Source of the DNA: Rhea pennata
Lineage: Eukaryota; Chordata; Aves; Rheiformes; Rheidae
Assembly: GCF_028389875.1 (NCBI RefSeq)
Contig: NC_084663.1
Coordinates: forward strand, 94,094,765 to 94,158,764
DNA length: 64,000 nucleotides
Direction of reading: 5' to 3'
Shown: positions 17,701 through 29,900 of the stretch, in pieces
Layout: each line of letters begins with the position of its first letter
Numbering within the stretch: the stretch's first letter is position 1
Notes under the pieces: model-generated
Database searches by the model: none
What the model was told of the DNA's origin: nothing
What the model saw: the letters and a program-made list of their open reading frames with translations, nothing else
Translations under genes and position numbers: made by a program

Positions 17701-20700
17701 TTGCATACACCTCTCAGTACTCACTATTTTTACACTCAAACTAGATACTCCATGATCATGAAGTTCATCTTCAAACAAAAGGACTTCTTCAAAAAACATA
17801 ATTTGTTCTCTGGCTTTCAATTTCTCTGTATTTATGTGTTCTGTTGTAGGCACAACCTGAAGAACAAGATTAAGAACAGTTAGCACATTAGTTTGATGTC
17901 AGAAGAGATGAAGTTTGTCTTTATCTTGAAAATCCTGCACTTGCATTTTCTAAAGGGAAAAATCTTAGAGCACTCAGCTGAAGATACACAAAATGTCTAA
18001 GTGGAAAACTTAAAATTAACACCAAAGTTTCCAAGAGGAAACATCAATCAAAGCAAAAATTCAAAGCGGAAAATTCTGAACAAATCACCTCCAGGGAACA
18101 AACTTAGTTAAGTTTCAGTTGCAACAATTCTGCTCACATTCTGTATTTGAAAACACTAGAAGACATACTGAGTTTAACATACGACTGCGAAGTTCTGGGT
18201 TATAAATAGTATTCCACATACTTGGAATTTCTAGCAAACTACAAACCCTCAATAGTTTTGTAATAAAGCCTTTCCTCAAAATCTAATACCACTACATTTT
18301 CCATCTTGTGCTCTCTATATACATTCAAACACTTCTGCTGCCTAAATACCATGAGCACACAAGACAAAAGCTCAGCATAAAACTATTAATTCCAGAGTAA
18401 CTAAATCAATCCTAGTGAATTAAAATACATTATCTGCTTAGCAGCAAACAGAGAAATTGGGAACATCAGTCTTTCTTGAAGTAAAAAAAAGACAAGGGAG
18501 GATCTGACACAGTTTAAACATGAGGAGCTAATGTTTCTGAAAAACAAAGCCACTGAAAGCAGGCAGATCTGGGTACCTGATCACAAGAACTAGCAAGCAA
18601 CACAGAGTAAATGTACGGGAGAACTATGCAGTTGAGATAGTTATGTTGTATCTGAAGAGCTCAAAACTTCAAAGGGGGATCCAGCAAGCACTGAGGATTC
18701 TTGTGCGTTTTACTTTGAGCACGTTCTTAATAAGGGCATATAAGACCCTCTTATATAATCATAAGATGCTTTAAAAAAAATAAAATGAGCCCTGATCCAA
18801 CTAAAAAAAGAAAAATGCACGTGCTGAGACATGAAAAGTCCAAACTATATTTTGAAGTCAGAAACTCTTCAGTCCTATGAACTATAGTATCCAAGGTTAC
18901 TGAAAGGTAAAATACTGTTTCCAGAAACAGTGCTCAACTGAAGTAATAAGTAATATGCATTTAAGGAGAAAAGAAGTCACCTTCAATGTTACAGTGTCTC
19001 CCAGCAATGTCCCTTTGTAGTCTGTTGTGTAAGTCCAGTCATATGGTTTGACAACTTCCTTAGTGTGCTCAGTCTCACTCCTCAACAAAGGAGAAAGAAT
19101 TCAATATGCTTTGTAGTCATTCTTCTAAAAAAACTGCAACCTCACACAAGACTCATCTCCTTACTCTTCAAAAAGTTAAACAGCAACATTGCCCATGCTA
19201 GAATTATGATGTCAAGTCTGAACTGTACAGTGTTGCTTCTTTCACAACATCAGTTTACAGAATAATTTAAAAAACGTTACCAGAATCCCTATGCAAGCAC
19301 TATCTCAATCCTATCAGTCAAAATAAAGATTTTAATTTAATGTTGTTGAATATTTTATAGCTCAAGATCCTTTCTTCTTTAAACAGGCAGAAAGCAATCT
19401 GCAGACAACACAAAGCTATCATTAACACTGCACTTCACCTTAATTTTAATGACAAATTCTCTTCATGATTTATTCATAGGTGTTCTGCCACTAATTTGGT
19501 AAATACTAAGCAGTACAATTAGCTTTTCCTGCATGGTAATTGTCATTGAACACGTACAGCATTCTACACTTTGAATGCCAAAAGACACAATCTTGCAATG
19601 CTCAAGGCTCTATGATTTTGAACAAATGGAAACAGGATTAAGCCATGTTAAATCTGCCATTTAAGGAAGCCACAACACAACTGAGACTATAGTTAACACA
19701 GTTTAACAGATAGGATGATTATGGCAAAGAAAAGCTAGGTGACTTTTGCAATCATATGGTATATCTACAGCAGAAACAAATGCAACATGGTATCAAAAAT
19801 TCCAGTTCTCAGTCTGTACCTTTAACTGCTTTATCCTAGCTTCCCCTATAAAACACTAGTACTTGCCTACTGGTGATAGAATACTGTACCTGCTCTCCTG
19901 CCACTCCTCTGCACAAGCCACTTTGATCATACCTTGGCAATTATTGACACATTTTAAAGCATCTGTTGCATTGAACTCAATTCCAAAACCATGGTCATGT
20001 TGTATTCTTAGGATATTGTCTCCAAACATCATTTCTGGCAGGGAAGGCATGTGCAATTCATCAGCCAACCTGCACAGAGAGAGAGTTTAGATGAAGAGAG
20101 ACTCTGTTTGCACCAGCCAGGTAAAAAGTAGTCCAGGTCTCCAAATAAGAAAGTATTACTCGGACCACAGCAATTGAAAGTGATATTGTCAGTATGTTTT
20201 ACGCAACTTTGTTATTTTCCAAGTTTAAAAATCTGTCATGAGAGGCAGAATCATTGATAAAAATGCCTTTTCCAGTGTAAAAATATTCCTACATCTTTCC
20301 CTCTTTATCAGTCTTGTACAAAAGTCTCGTATGTGGGGAAATCAGAAATATTAGAATAGCATAATTTAGCAGCTTTCAGTCAGGGGAGAAAACTCTGGAT
20401 GGTCCACCGTCTACTTCTGCAGGTCACCAAAAAGAAGTTTAAGGAAAGGATGCTTACTGTTAGCAAGTTTAAATTCACTACACAGTCATCCATACCTCCA
20501 TCTTTAGAAGCCTACAGAAAGAGGCTGAAAATAATCCTAGCAGGATACCTTAGAAGCGAAGTGCAGAAGATGGAAGTGCTCAAATCACTATCTTCCCAAG
20601 CTTGTAGAGAATATGTACTGGCATTGGCAACCTCTAAAATCAAAAGCCAGAGCCACAGCTATAGATGCAACTGAATGAAGCACTACACAAACAATATGTG

Positions 20701-22927
20701 TGACCCTTGCAGAAAATCCCAAACCAACTCGTTTCACTTTTTTAAAAATCAGTTTTTATAATTTATATATATATACTCACTTGACATTTACACTGACCAA
20801 GTTCGCCAGAAGGCTTCATGCACTTCTAGCATTTCCTCCCCATCTCTACCTACTTTAATCATAGCAAGGTTAGAAAGAACATGGAATCTGAAGGGAAGAA
20901 AACTTTAGAAAATGCATCTACATACATGGATTAAAAAAAGAAATCCAGCTCACAACTTTCCTATCGATAAACAGTAAGGCATTCCTGTACAAAAGTGCTA
21001 TTTCTGTAATACTGCATACAAAAGAACATTATGCTGACCAATTTGAAATAAAAATAGCAGATTCATAGACCTGAAGAATAAGATTCTATGTTTTTTCCCA
21101 GAGAAGGCAGTATAAAGTTATAAACTTTCCATTTCATCCAGAATGGGCCCCTTGACCTGCACAAACCAACTCTAGCCCACAAGAGATTTCTGCAGCTATG
21201 GCATATTTAATCCTTCACCTTCCATAGAAGTTGCTGAGGGTTTTCCATGACATATGTTTACCAGAAATAAAATTGCTATAGGTAATAACTATGTTCTCCA
21301 AGTAATTAAAAAGAAAGGAGGGGGCAAAACACCAAAAGAAATCCATTACAAAAGGAAACTGATTAAAAGCACTCCAACCAGGTAGTGGTATTCTTCAGAC
21401 TTCAGGCAGAAGAATTGTTTGGAGCTCTATGCCAAGTGCCAAGATCTGCTTGCAAACAGCTAATTTTGGATTTCTCTTCCCTACCCTGTGAAGCTTCTTC
21501 TGTTCTTTCAGTCCTGAAAAACTGAAGAGTCCCACAAAAACATCAAAAGGGATGAAGAAAATTTCTGCAGAAAAAAAAAATACTGACAACTGCTTATTTT
21601 AAAACAGTTACAGTTAAAGAAACTGAATAGTTCAGGAGAGGACTGCAGTAGATAATCTGGCTTCTAGACTGGCAGTTCAACTCTAACTCTGGTTTAGAGA
21701 TGAGGAAAATTTAACATCTTCCTGATTGTAAGAACAGAGATCTTAATTTTTTATGAACCAGCATCTTGCAAGAGACGGCTTCACAAACATGCCTGAAAAA
21801 TGAGATGAGAGTGTAAAAATAGAGCCCAGATATAGTTTAACTGGAGGTTGGGTTAAAGAAGATGGATTAAAACATAAGATTCATGCATTCTTATGTGCAA
21901 CTACAGTATCAGTAGTTAAAAACACTCAGCGAAGGTTATTTTATTCACTGAGCATAGGATAAAAATGAAGAAAGGAATGTAGTTTTTATCTGTTTTGAGG
22001 CACACATCTACAAAAAAGTGAATATATTGCTGTTTTATGTAAAAAAAAATCACAGCTTCAGAAGATGAGACTTTAGCAAACAATCTTACCCTCAGAAAAG
22101 TTACAAGCAGTAAGAACCAAAATATATTTATGATGGCTAATAGAATTTTCATATACTTATTACAAAAATACAAAGAGGGATCTGACAAATTCATCTGCCT
22201 GCAAGTACAGCTATGGCACTAAATAGTTGAGATTTACATTAGCAAATCTGACATCAAGTACCTGATGCTGACAGGAGCATTTTTCCAACTATTTTATAGC
22301 AATAGAAATTAATATTACAATGAGAGAGCAAATACTTAATTTTGATGAACTCCACTATTTTAGAATAACCACTAGCATAAGATAGATAAGATAAATCAAT
22401 GGACTATATTTAAGAGACCCTTAATTGTTCTTAAAAATAATTAAGAAAAATAAGCTTATAGCCAGCAGGCTTCAGTTCACAGAAGTCCAGATTTCCAGCA
22501 AAAAAAGCGTTAGCAATTATAAAAACAAGCAAAAAACTGAAAATCATCACGCTTGTAAACTAAAGCGTCTCCACTTCTTAAGCCAAAAGATCAAGCTTTG
22601 CTCACAGGAGAAGATAGAAGGCAAGGCAAGAAAAAGAAAAAAAACAAAAAAAGGAAAGGATCTGCTGGGAGCAACAGCCCGCCCGCCCTGCCGAAGGGGC
22701 ATTGCTTATTTCCCGTAAGGCCCTTAGCTGCGGGGAGCGAGGCCCGGCGGCCCGCTGCTGCTGCTGCTGCTGCTGCCGCCGCCGCCGCCGCCGCCACCGC
22801 CCCCCCGCCGGCCCGGCCCGGCCCACCTCTCGGCCTGCGCCGATTTCATGATGTGCGTCTGGGCGGCGCTCAGCTTCCAGGGCCCGAAAGTGAAGTCGCG
22901 GCGGCTGCTCTGGAAAACGGGGTGCAT
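14758..22927 (-). CDS. TIPRL: TIP41-like protein, PP2A-family phosphatase regulator
   Basis: Seven coding exons on the minus strand: 22927-22827, 20069-19890, 19080-18981, 17856-17725, 17474-17379, 16609-16547 and 14907-14758. GT-AG introns and phases are consistent, giving 822 nt and 273 residues (human 272). The protein runs from [15 protein letters not shown] through the TIP41 core ([79 protein letters not shown]) to an acidic tail. No membrane segment or signal peptide is present; it is a cytosolic protein. TIPRL binds catalytic subunits of PP2A, PP4 and PP6 and acts opposite alpha4 in TOR-linked signalling. The start is placed at MHP, aligning one residue from the human N terminus. It is head-to-head with GPR161. 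Confidence 0.97.
20768..20776. repeat. Short TA tract
   Basis: A brief TATATATAT run within TIPRL intron 1. It is too short to be informative and is noted only as simple sequence. Confidence 0.4.
22755..22793. repeat. Compound trinucleotide repeat (CTG)7(CCG)6
   Basis: Seven uninterrupted CTG units followed by six CCG units, i.e. (CGG)6(CAG)7 in the TIPRL sense strand. It sits in TIPRL intron 1, only about 30 bases past the exon 1 donor and inside the CpG island. Confidence 0.95.
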
Positions 22928-23019
22928 GATGGCGGCGGCGACCGGGGGTGGGGGGCGGCCCCGCCGAGGCAGCAGCGAGGAGAGGGCAGCGGGCCGCTGG
23001 CTGGCCCGCCCGCCCGCCC

Positions 23020-23042
23020 GCACCGCACCGCACCGCACCGCA
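23020..23042. repeat. CACCG tandem repeat, about 4.6 units
   Basis: A run of the 5-mer CACCG inside the TIPRL CpG island, about 100 bases upstream of the TIPRL start codon, hence probably in or near its 5'UTR. Confidence 0.85.
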
Positions 23043-23194
23043 CGGCGCTGCTGCGCCCGCAGACCGCTAACGGTAACGGCACCGCTAACACTCCCGCGGG
23101 CTTCCGGTTCCGGGAGCGGCCGCTGCGCGCGCAGCCCAGGAAGGCGCCATGGGGGCCGCGAGGCGCCGCACGCGGGGAGGGAAGGCGGTCGAGT

Positions 23195-23204
23195 GTCACG
23201 TGAC
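23195..23204. promoter_or_regulatory. GTCACGTGAC palindrome (CLEAR / USF / MiT-TFE site)
   Basis: This is the full 10-bp palindromic form of the E-box bound by USF and by TFEB/TFE3/MITF (the CLEAR consensus). It lies about 270 bases upstream of the TIPRL start codon in the CpG island. Binding is not shown by sequence alone. Confidence 0.6.
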
Positions 23205-23400
23205 GGTGGGCAGGGCGCCCCCTTGAGGGCTTGCCCGGCGGGGGTGCTTGTGCCTGGACTCCTCGGTCGGGGGGCGGCGTGTGGGGTTCCGGGACCGCGA
23301 GGGAGCCTCCCGCGAAACCGGGCTTCAGGCGCCACAGCCACGGGCGCGAATTGTGCGCAAGCTGTGACCGGCGTTGAGCTGCCCAGGCCGGTCAGCGAGC

Positions 23401-24063
23401 GAAAAGATCTGTGCCTGTTCTGCTCTCCTCTCTTCGTCTTGTCTCTGCTGTGGGAGCTAGGAGTTGAGGTCGTGGGGCAGTGTGTCTCGCTGCTAATGCG
23501 GGATTTATGTAGTGTTTCTGCTGACGGGTGTGTTAGAGACACACTGGGACCTCGAAGCTGTGATGGTCCCTTACTAGGACTGAGATGTTCGGAGGATCAG
23601 GAAGTGTCACTAGTTTTCTCTTGTTGGTACATAAAAACACCTTATTTTCTACACGTTACATATGTACTTTTAGAATCTCCTGCATTTGTTTGCTGTCTTC
23701 TCGAATGCTGCCCAAAGATGATTTTGAATGCCAAGAGAATGGCCATGGGAATGAGAGACACATGTCACAAGGAACTACATCTGTCCGAGAACGTCTATTA
23801 TCTATCCTAAATTACAGAGCAATGCAAAATTCTAAATTACACACAAAGCTGCAGTCAGAGCAGCTGTCCTCTGCACTAAGGGCCTTGCCAGATTACGGAG
23901 AAGCTCAGAATAAGGAATGCACAAAAACAGTATTCAATTACCCTTGGCCCTTTATGCTGTAGTTTGTGTCTTGCTTCCTGAAAAAGGGAAAAAAAGATAC
24001 CCCCTTTTCCCCTCCCCCATTTACTCTAGTAAGGCACATGTATTTCTTTTAAAAGCATTCCAT
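23401..24063. other. Intergenic TIPRL-GPR161
   Basis: Ordinary-composition sequence between two CpG islands of oppositely directed genes. No exon or repeat was recognised in it. The open frames at 22848-23810 and 23585-23962 have no family resemblance. Confidence 0.5.
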
Positions 24064-24215
24064 GGTCTGGGAAGTCTCAGAATTAGGATCTGTCCCTCTT
24101 TGTGCCTCTTACTTACTTTTCCTATGTGCTTGGGCAAGTCATTTCACCTCTTGATCTGTGTAAAACTGAATCCTTCCTACTGAACCTCCGAGGTTTCAAA
24201 TGAATGAACGTATCA
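24064..24215 (+). mobile_element. Ancient MIR/CORE-SINE copy
   Basis: The plus strand keeps the MIR core: a 'tgcttgggcaagtcatttc' block followed by ACCTCTTGATCTGTGTAAAA and a decayed tail ending in TTCAAATGAATGAACG. The upstream part (GTCTCAGAATTAGGATC...) is more degraded. Its divergence suggests an insertion predating birds. It lies between the TIPRL and GPR161 islands. Confidence 0.7.
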
Positions 24216-24299
24216 CAGACCGGTAACAGTGCCTCAGGACCAGCCTGCAGACAGAAAATACCGTCCCCGTTTGGCGGGGTAGCTGCGTTATTTGCCCCC

Positions 24300-25260
24300 C
24301 AAAAAAGCACGCAAAAAGGCAAAAGAGCAGCCTGGCTAGAAGCCTCCCCAAAGATAGATACAGCTGACTCGGAGCAAGCGGCGCTGGGAGGACCCCGATC
24401 GCGCATCGCCAGCCAGACCCAGCCCTCTCCGGCGAGGCTCCGGGCGATGGGTGCCCGAAGGCACCGCGTTGTGGGCGCTCTCCGCGCACCGAGCGACACC
24501 CCGCGGCACTGCCGCTGCAGCGCTGCCGCCCCCCGTGCCGTCCCGGCGGCGGGATGGGGCGACGGGTGCGCCGCGGCGGGGCGGAGGGGGGAAAGCCGGG
24601 CAGAGGGCGCGGCGGGCCGGAAAACGGAGGGAGGCGGAGCGGGAGAGGAGGGGGCCGCCGCGGCGGGAGGAGGCAGGGGCATGGCGGGGGGAGGGTCGGG
24701 CCGCGGCTCGGGGCCTCCCTCCCGGCGGCGGCGGCGGGGGGCTCGGGGCGCTGTAGCCCGAAACGTGCCGCCTTGGCGGCGGGGCGGTGAGTGCGCGCGC
24801 CGGCGCCGACGGCCGTTGCGGCGGCCGTTACGCGGGAGGGAGCGGCCGCGGCGGGATGGGGGAGGGGAACGGCCGTTACAGCGGCAGCGGGGCGGGAACC
24901 CAGCTCTCCGCCGAGGCGGCGGGCGGGGCTCGGCGCGGCGCTGCGGGCTGAGGGATGCCTGGCCCGGTGGAGGCTGCCCCCCGGCTCCGCGCGTTGCTGG
25001 CGGCGGACAGAGATTGGGGGGGAAATGGAGGCTCTTCCCGGGGCCTCCCGGCAGCGGGAGAGAGGGCCGTGCGGTGCCCGCGGGAACCGGGGGAGCCTGC
25101 CCGGGGCCGCTTCCCGCCACCTGCCCCCCGGCCCTGCGGCATCCCGCAGGCTCCCGCCGCGGGCCCCACGGCAGAGGCCCTCGCCTCGAAGGGGCTCCGC
25201 GAAGATGTCGCTTCCCCCTCCTCTCGCTTAACCCTTGCGGGCTGCGCTTAACAAAGTAAA
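24300..25260 (+). promoter_or_regulatory. GPR161: CpG island, likely GPR161 promoter and first non-coding exon
   Basis: A very GC-rich block nearly 1 kb long precedes GPR161 on its strand. A strong donor match GCG|GTGAGTG at 24786/24787 could end a non-coding first exon. The next supported exon is at 26557. No TATA box was seen. Long open frames on both strands, such as 24122-25327 minus, are CpG-island artefacts. The exact transcription start cannot be placed by reading. Confidence 0.65.
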
Positions 25261-26556
25261 GCCCCGCTAGCCGCGACCCTTCCTCCCACCCCCCACGTTT
25301 TCTCGCCAACTGGTGCTGCAGCCGCACATGGTTTTAATCAGGGAAGCAGCACTGGCTTTCTCTCAAGGGCTTTGCTCGTGCCTGTGCGTCAGCATGCCTG
25401 CTCCCTGCTGCTTCGTCTCCCCCAGAAGGGTTCAGCCGGCGACAGGCCATCCAGCCCTGCAGCCGGTGTGCTGTTGGCACCAGTAGCAGCACCAGCCCTG
25501 GGCAGAGACCCCCCTTCCTCCCTGGTTGTCTGAGCTGCGGACCACAGAGCCAGGGCCTTCTGCCCATTCAGTTCCCTGCTGGCTGGTGCACAGGTTTGCT
25601 GGGCACTTTTTCCTCCTTTTGGGTAACGCAGGGTTGGATGCAGCTCTGAGGGGAAGGGTAGGAGCACATGACCTGGGCATCACTAGTGTAAGAAGGAGTT
25701 AGGTAGCCTCTTTTCTAAAATCTGCATGTTTTAAAAAGTGTTGGAAAGACTTACAAAGATAATGCAGGTATATTTAGAGATAAACTTTAAGAGAAACACT
25801 ATTACAAACAGTTGACCAATAGTTTCAGTGGAGAAGAGTTAAGGTAGATTTTACAAAGCATGGCTCAATAATGCCTTCAATTAGGCTGTTAGGAAGGCAC
25901 AGATAAAAATTGAAAAAATGTGGCTCTTCAGCCTGATAATGTTGGCTAAGGGCACAACAACCTCACAGATAGAAGAGATTCTTGAGTACTTCTGGCCATT
26001 TGGGAAAAACAGATAGGCATAGTTGCAGCTGAGATACCCTCAGTGGGTCACTGATTTCCAAGAAATTTTAAGATCAACTTCGTATTACTTGGTGGAGTCT
26101 TTTTTTGTTTTTTCAGTTTTCATACATGCATTTTTGGTGTTTTTTCAGTTTGCTGGCCTGCAGATGGGTGTAGAATTGAATGAACCAGTTAGGAATGCCT
26201 GTGGTAGACAGCAGGCAAAAGGCTGCTGCAGAACTGGGGGAAATACTGAGGTCTGACAAAACTGATGTTATGAGTCAGGGGGATGGATGTTGGGCAGTGG
26301 TCGCTGTGGTAGCTAAGGTGATCGTGAACGTGGAGAAGTGACATTAGGAGATTATGTTGCAGTGCTCCCTGATTCTTTGAATGTTACCTAGCAACTGTTA
26401 AGAGCTAGCAGGGTATGACTAGCCAGGCATCCACAGACCACCAGAAAATGCTGCATTGGCAGAATACAATGTCAGAATAAGCAGACAGGAAAAATGATTT
26501 TTTTTTAACTGAGAGAAAGAAAGACTAATAGTTACATCATTATTGTTTCTTCACAG

Positions 26557-26590
26557 CCTAGATGAAAGGACTGAGTGAGATGTACAGCTG
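26557..26590 (+). other. GPR161: Predicted short 5'UTR exon of GPR161
   Basis: Thirty-four bases are flanked by a good acceptor (TTTCTTCACAG) and an excellent donor (CTG|GTAAGTATGG), about 340 bases before the first coding exon. It carries two in-frame ATGs (26562 and 26580). Spliced to 26933, they open a frame that runs through the GPR161 start codon in another phase. Prediction rests on splice-site quality only. Confidence 0.5.
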
Positions 26591-26941
26591 GTAAGTATGG
26601 CTAATGAGTGCTTAGAAGCAAGTAAGATCTCTAGAAAAATACAAGGAAGAAAATTAAAATAGTTTATTTAATTTCTTCCTCCCCCCATCCCTTTCCATCC
26701 GCTTCTTTCTGCACTTCAGAGGGTTTCTCCCCTCTTCTAGATTTAAAGCTGTCATTGACCTCTTTGGTGTGCCCATGAGCAACTTCCTGCCCCTTTGTTT
26801 TCCTATCTAAAATGGTTTCCAGTATCCTACAGGTAAAGTTTAATTAATGTGGGTAGAAGAGCCCCTGATTTTTGGAGAGGGTGTGAGGGAATCTGGCCTG
26901 AATGTCTCTGAGGGTTGTTTTTCTGCTTCTAGCTGCTCAGC

Positions 26942-26974
26942 ATGTCTTGGCTGCTCCAGCTCTGCACGCTCTGA
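26942..26974 (+). promoter_or_regulatory. GPR161: Short uORF before the GPR161 start
   Basis: In the first coding exon an ATG at 26942 opens a 10-codon frame ([10 protein letters not shown]) that ends in TGA at 26972-26974. That leaves two bases before the GPR161 ATG at 26977. Such close spacing suggests an effect on initiation, though translation is not proven. Confidence 0.6.
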
Positions 26975-26976
26975 CC

Positions 26977-29900
26977 ATGAGCAGCAATTCCTCCCTCATC
27001 AGTGTGAAGGGCCTGAGGAACCTCACCACACAGGAAAACGGGGCTGTCAGAGTCACCGAGTCAATTGCTATAATTGTCATTGCCATTTTCATCTGTTTGG
27101 GCAACCTGGTGATTGTTGTCACCCTCTACCGGAAGTCTTACCTTCTCACATTGAGCAACAAGTTCGTGTTCAGCCTGACCCTCTCCAACTTTCTTCTCTC
27201 TGTACTGGTACTACCTTTTGTTGTCACCAGCTCCATCAGGAGAGAATGGATCTTTGGAGTTGTTTGGTGCAACTTCTCAGCACTGCTCTACATGCTGATT
27301 AGCTCAGCCAGCATGCTCACTCTTGGACTCATAGCAATAGACCGGTAAGTAGCTCTTTTATAATGGTTGAAAACAAATTGCCTAGTTGTTTAATGTCTTA
27401 TAATGTTGTTATAATGACTTACCATTAATTTCACTCACCCCTCCGGAGATTTTGAGACAGAACAGAAGAAAGTGTTATCGTCAATAATGCAAAATACTGT
27501 CATGCATCTAGAGTTTTTTAAAGCTGTTGATAGTATAATAACATATCACTTGAGAAAGAGTAAGTAAACAAAATTCTAAATGTACCCTAAGCATGCATTC
27601 ACAGAGGGAGACAGAGTTAATAGCTGCATGCGTGCCCTCAGGTGACTTTCACAGCCTTGCCCACAAAGATGCAATTCTTAAATAAAACTATTCATAACAA
27701 GATCCCTGAGCCCACTTTGAGATTTGGAGAAAATAGCTTGTTTTACAAATACGAATAGATATTGATATCATTAAATATGTTTCTTTTTTGCTGTACATTT
27801 CTTATGCTCCTATTGACTGTTCCTTTTTGTGAACCAGGTACTATGCTGTCCTGTATCCAATGGTTTACCCAATGAAGATTACAGGCAACAGAGCAGTGGT
27901 AGCTCTTGTCTATGTGTGGCTACATTCCCTTATTGGCTGTCTCCCTCCCCTCTTTGGCTGGTCGTCTTTGGAATTTGACCAGTTCAAATGGATGTGTGTG
28001 GCAGCCTGGCATAAAGAGGCTGGCTACACTGCCTTTTGGCAAATCTGGTGTGCGTTGCTGCCTTTCTTGGTCATGATGATCTGCTATGGATTCATATTCC
28101 GTGTGGCTAGGATTAAAGCTCGCAAAATCCACTGTGGTAGTGTGGTTATTGTGGAAGAAGACTCTCAGAGGAATGGGAGGAAGAACTCCAGCACCTCCAC
28201 GTCCTCTTCAGGCAGCCGAAGGAATGCATTCCAAGGAGTTGTCTACTCTGCCAACCAGTGCAAAGCTTTCATAACCATCTTGGTTGTCATCGGTGCTTTT
28301 GTGATTACATGGGGGCCTTACATGGTAGTAATTACATCAGAGGCACTTTGGGGGAAAAATAGTATTTCCCCTGCCTGGGAGACATTAGCTACATGGTTGT
28401 CCTTTTCCAGTGCCATTTGCCATCCACTGATTTATGGACTGTGGAACAAAACAGTGCGCAAAGAACTACTAGGAATGTGCTTTGGGGATCGGTATTACCG
28501 CGAGTCCTTTGTTCAGCGGCATAGGACATCAAGGCTCTTCAGCATTTCCAATAGGATCACAGGTAAGCCATGTCATGAAAGACTCTCTTCCTTACTACCA
28601 GTAAGAACAGTGCTTAGTGTCTGTGTGTACTTGGCATGTCTTGGGGCTTGGTAAGCAAGTGGGGTGTTCCTGGACGTTTCAGGGGTCTTTTGTTTGAATT
28701 ATTATAGACACCTGGAAGGAAGCTGATTTTTGGGGGAGTTAATCTCTTTTTCCTACTCTAGTAAAATTTTCCCAGACAAGACATAATGATGAAGTTAATT
28801 AGAAATATCTATTTTCTCTTTCAAGCTCTTCTTCATATGTGTTTGTTACTATTCTGTTTTATCTAGATTTGAGCACTACCAGTAATATATCCTGTGTCAC
28901 TCATGCTCTGGTTCCTGGCTTTATGCTGCAGCTCTCTAAGCTTCACTGAAGTTAGACTGGTTTTAAATTTCTATAAATTCGGTTTTCAGTCTTAATGGTT
29001 GTGAAGAAAATATCATAAATCCAATGACTATTCAGCTGCTCATATCTTTTTAAAGTTGTAGCACAAGGAAGTTCTGATTTCTGATCAGTTTTCTGACCCT
29101 GTTCAGAGTGCTCTGAAACTCCCCAAAACTAGAACATCTTCATGCATTCGGACACTGCATGCAGAAGCAGGAACTGAAGTTATTTAATTGGGAAAGACGA
29201 TCTAAAATGTAAAAGGGAGGGCAGAGCAGCAAGGCACCTGTTGTCTTTTCTGCAACTTTGAATCACTGGGAGAGACTCCACGTAAAAGAAAGTTCTGCAG
29301 CTGCAGCCACATCGCAAGCTGCTAAAACTCCTCCCTTTGGCTAATCTGTATCCAGTAGATGTTGTGGATGAATTCATTGGGAACTGCAGTGGAAGGGAAA
29401 AAACAGAAAGTTTCTTTCTCTTTCCAAGTGACAAGCAACTGTCAGCTTCAAATTTATCAGCTGTATCAGGTGGAGGCTGAAAAAAAAAAAAAAAGTCCCT
29501 AAGTAGATCCAAGGACAGCACATTTGCAAGAATCCTGGAATCTCCTCCCTTCCTGTGTTGGGGATGTGAAGGAAGGCAGGCATCTCAGTGCCCCCGCCTC
29601 ACTAGTGACCTTCCTGCTACGCTAATGGTTGTCACAGCCGTGTGTGGCTACCAGTTCATTCTGTGGCTAGAGGGTATCTGGAGAAAGTCCCCATCTCCCT
29701 GAGTATGTCTGTTCTATGTTCAGCCTACCTTGCTGCTAAATATATGCAGTTGCAAAAGGAGTGAAAGGGTATAGAAGATGGTATAGATAGAAAAGAGACT
29801 TGCCATATAGAAGGACTCCAACGATGCTTTAAAGCTACTGATTGGGTTTCTAATATGGGAAGTCCAAATGCTGTGCACTGGAATCAGTGAGGTAAGTTTT

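Larger units (their letters stand above)
22680..23400 (-). promoter_or_regulatory. TIPRL: CpG island and promoter region of TIPRL
   Basis: A GC- and CpG-rich block covers TIPRL exon 1 and some 450 bases upstream, without a TATA box. Visible candidate sites are an ETS-type CTTCCGG at 23101-23107 and a perfect palindrome GTCACGTGAC at 23195-23204 (E-box/CLEAR type). A five-unit CACCG tandem repeat lies at about 23020-23042. Since GPR161 starts about 1.5 kb away in the opposite direction, some elements may serve both genes; this is inference. Confidence 0.8.

Noticed and set aside
20399-20674. 91-residue open frame on plus inside TIPRL intron 1
   Set aside because: No similarity to a known family, no splice context, and antisense to an intron; kept as chance.
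22848-23810. 320-residue open frame on plus upstream of TIPRL
   Set aside because: It runs from antisense TIPRL exon 1 through the CpG island into ordinary sequence and shows no domain.
24122-25327. 401-residue open frame on minus in the GPR161 island
   Set aside because: Composition artefact of CpG-rich sequence, with overlapping long frames on both strands and no recognisable domain.
26902-26976. In-frame upstream extension of GPR161 ([15 protein letters not shown]...) resembling a signal peptide
   Set aside because: A strong acceptor (TTTTTCTGCTTCTAG) ends at 26932, so the first residues are intronic. The human protein starts at the equivalent of 26977.
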